Below are positions 36,999 to 37,439 of a stretch of 37,439 nucleotides of DNA, one piece after another (position 1 is the first letter of the stretch; every line of letters starts with the position of its first letter). Origin of the DNA: a virus; IMG/VR virus record IMGVR_UViG_3300037488_000208, positions 1 to 37,439 of that record. One strand, written 5' to 3'. The notes beneath the pieces were generated by a model. The model had not been told where the DNA came from, did not search any database, and saw only the letters and a program-made list of their open reading frames with translations. The position numbers and the translations under genes are program-made.

Positions 36999-37439
36999 TC
37001 TTTTATCCCTATCCACGCGGCAAAGTTCAGGTGCCTCCAATAACAATCAACGTGACTAAATCCTGCGCGCTCTAACAAATCTACGTTCCACTTAGCGGTA
37101 ACAGGAACTAACACGCCTTCAAGAGATACGCGCTTGGCTTTTATTTGTTCGGCTGTATAACCATTTTCGCCTTTACGTGCCAAATATGTTTCGATAAATG
37201 TTTGGTTTGATACAGCATCTTCGCCTAATACCTTTTCAACAAACAGGATAATTCCGCCTTGTACCGTGCGCTTGTAAGCATCAGCAATAATTCTTTGGCG
37301 GTACTCAATAGGAATAAATTGCAAAGTTAATACCGCTAATGTTACAGAAGCGCGTACGTTTGGATAATCCTCACGTAAGTCAAAGTATTGAATATATGCT
37401 TCTGGTATCTCTTGCTTTGCGGCTTCAAGCATTGGCTTA
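36995..37439 (-). CDS. cmoA: CmoA-like carboxy-SAM synthase, C-terminal part (continues from base 1)
   Basis: This is the larger part of the gene begun at 215. It reads on from codon 72 across the seam as K-P-M-L-E-A-A-K, matching the P-A-M-I-E-R-C helix of CmoA. Later it has LAVLTLQFIP (E. coli LNFTLQFLEP), ENGYTAEQIKAKRVSLEGVL (E. coli [20 protein letters not shown]) and a closing LERAGF. The Arg in AKRVSLE (residue 175 of the join) aligns with E. coli Arg199, which contacts the carboxylate of carboxy-SAM. No CmoB is seen in the window, so the acceptor need not be tRNA. It ends with an ATGA overlap to the 49-aa gene. Confidence 0.9.
   Translation of the reverse strand, partial: KPMLEAAKQEIPEAYIQYFDLREDYPNVRASVTLAVLTLQFIPIEYRQRIIADAYKRTVQGGIILFVEKVLGEDAVSNQTFIETYLARKGENGYTAEQIKAKRVSLEGVLVPVTAKWNVDLLERAGFSHVDCYWRHLNFAAWIGIKE

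Noticed and set aside
36995-37439. Role of the CmoA-like protein in tRNA wobble modification (cmo5U)
   Set aside because: No CmoB or tRNA gene is in the window, while a motif X-altered methyltransferase lies in the same operon. A tRNA role through a host CmoB is not excluded.
1-37439. tRNA genes, insertion sequences, prophage-host junctions
   Set aside because: No cloverleaf, transposase or bacterial flanking gene was recognised anywhere in the window.

Overview
The window reads as a complete or nearly complete tailed-phage (siphovirus) genome. It has a terminase pair, portal, MuF-like protein, protease, HK97-type major capsid protein, tail tube, frameshifted tail chaperone, tape measure, distal tail proteins and a lysis cassette. 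No tRNA, integrase, bacterial housekeeping gene or insertion sequence was seen. Base composition is AT-leaning, genes are packed with TAATG/ATGA overlaps, and ribosome binding sites are clear. The gene types (CHAP endolysin, DUF932 and MSMEG_6728-type proteins, many zinc ribbons, a possible leaderless promoter) suggest a phage of a moderate-to-low-GC actinobacterium such as those of fresh water. That host call is inference.

All genes but one lie on the minus strand, so transcription runs from high to low coordinates. The two window ends fall inside one reading frame: codon 72 is split between base 1 and base 37439. The sequence is therefore a circular map, or a circularly permuted contig, opened inside a CmoA-like gene. 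About 12 residues expected by homology are absent exactly at the seam.

Layout in transcription order: (1) 1529-1 and 37439-35622 hold a translationally coupled block of ParB-like protein, asparagine-synthetase-like carboxylate-activating enzyme, CmoA-like carboxy-SAM synthase, a 49-aa protein, an FmdB-type zinc ribbon and a C5-cytosine DNA methyltransferase. (2) 35586-23357 hold terminase, portal, head, connector, tail tube and chaperone genes. (3) 23357-15693 hold tape measure, distal tail and fibre genes. (4) 15691-14346 hold the lysis cassette, closed by a strong hairpin. (5) 14236-12740 hold two small proteins and a metallophosphoesterase. (6) 12531-12743 is the only rightward gene. (7) 11766-12530 has no convincing gene but many nested hairpins, and is a candidate large structured RNA. 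(8) 11765-1603 hold the early/replication region: many small proteins, a pyrimidine-dimer glycosylase, DUF932, RecT, a Cas4/RecB-like nuclease, a replication initiator with internal heptamer repeats, RusA, HNH and SSB. No polymerase, primase or replicative helicase is encoded, so host machinery must be used.

The most exciting content is block 1. The cytosine methyltransferase has Arg (residue 335) where motif X normally has Asn (G-N-S-V). In engineered M.MpeI, replacing this Asn by a basic residue allows use of carboxy-SAM. The same operon encodes a CmoA-like enzyme that keeps the Arg corresponding to E. coli CmoA Arg199. It also encodes an AsnB-like ligase without a glutaminase domain, the right chemistry to activate and amidate a carboxylate. 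I infer a DNA hypermodification pathway: cytosine to 5-carboxymethylcytosine, then perhaps to an amide such as 5-carbamoylmethylcytosine.
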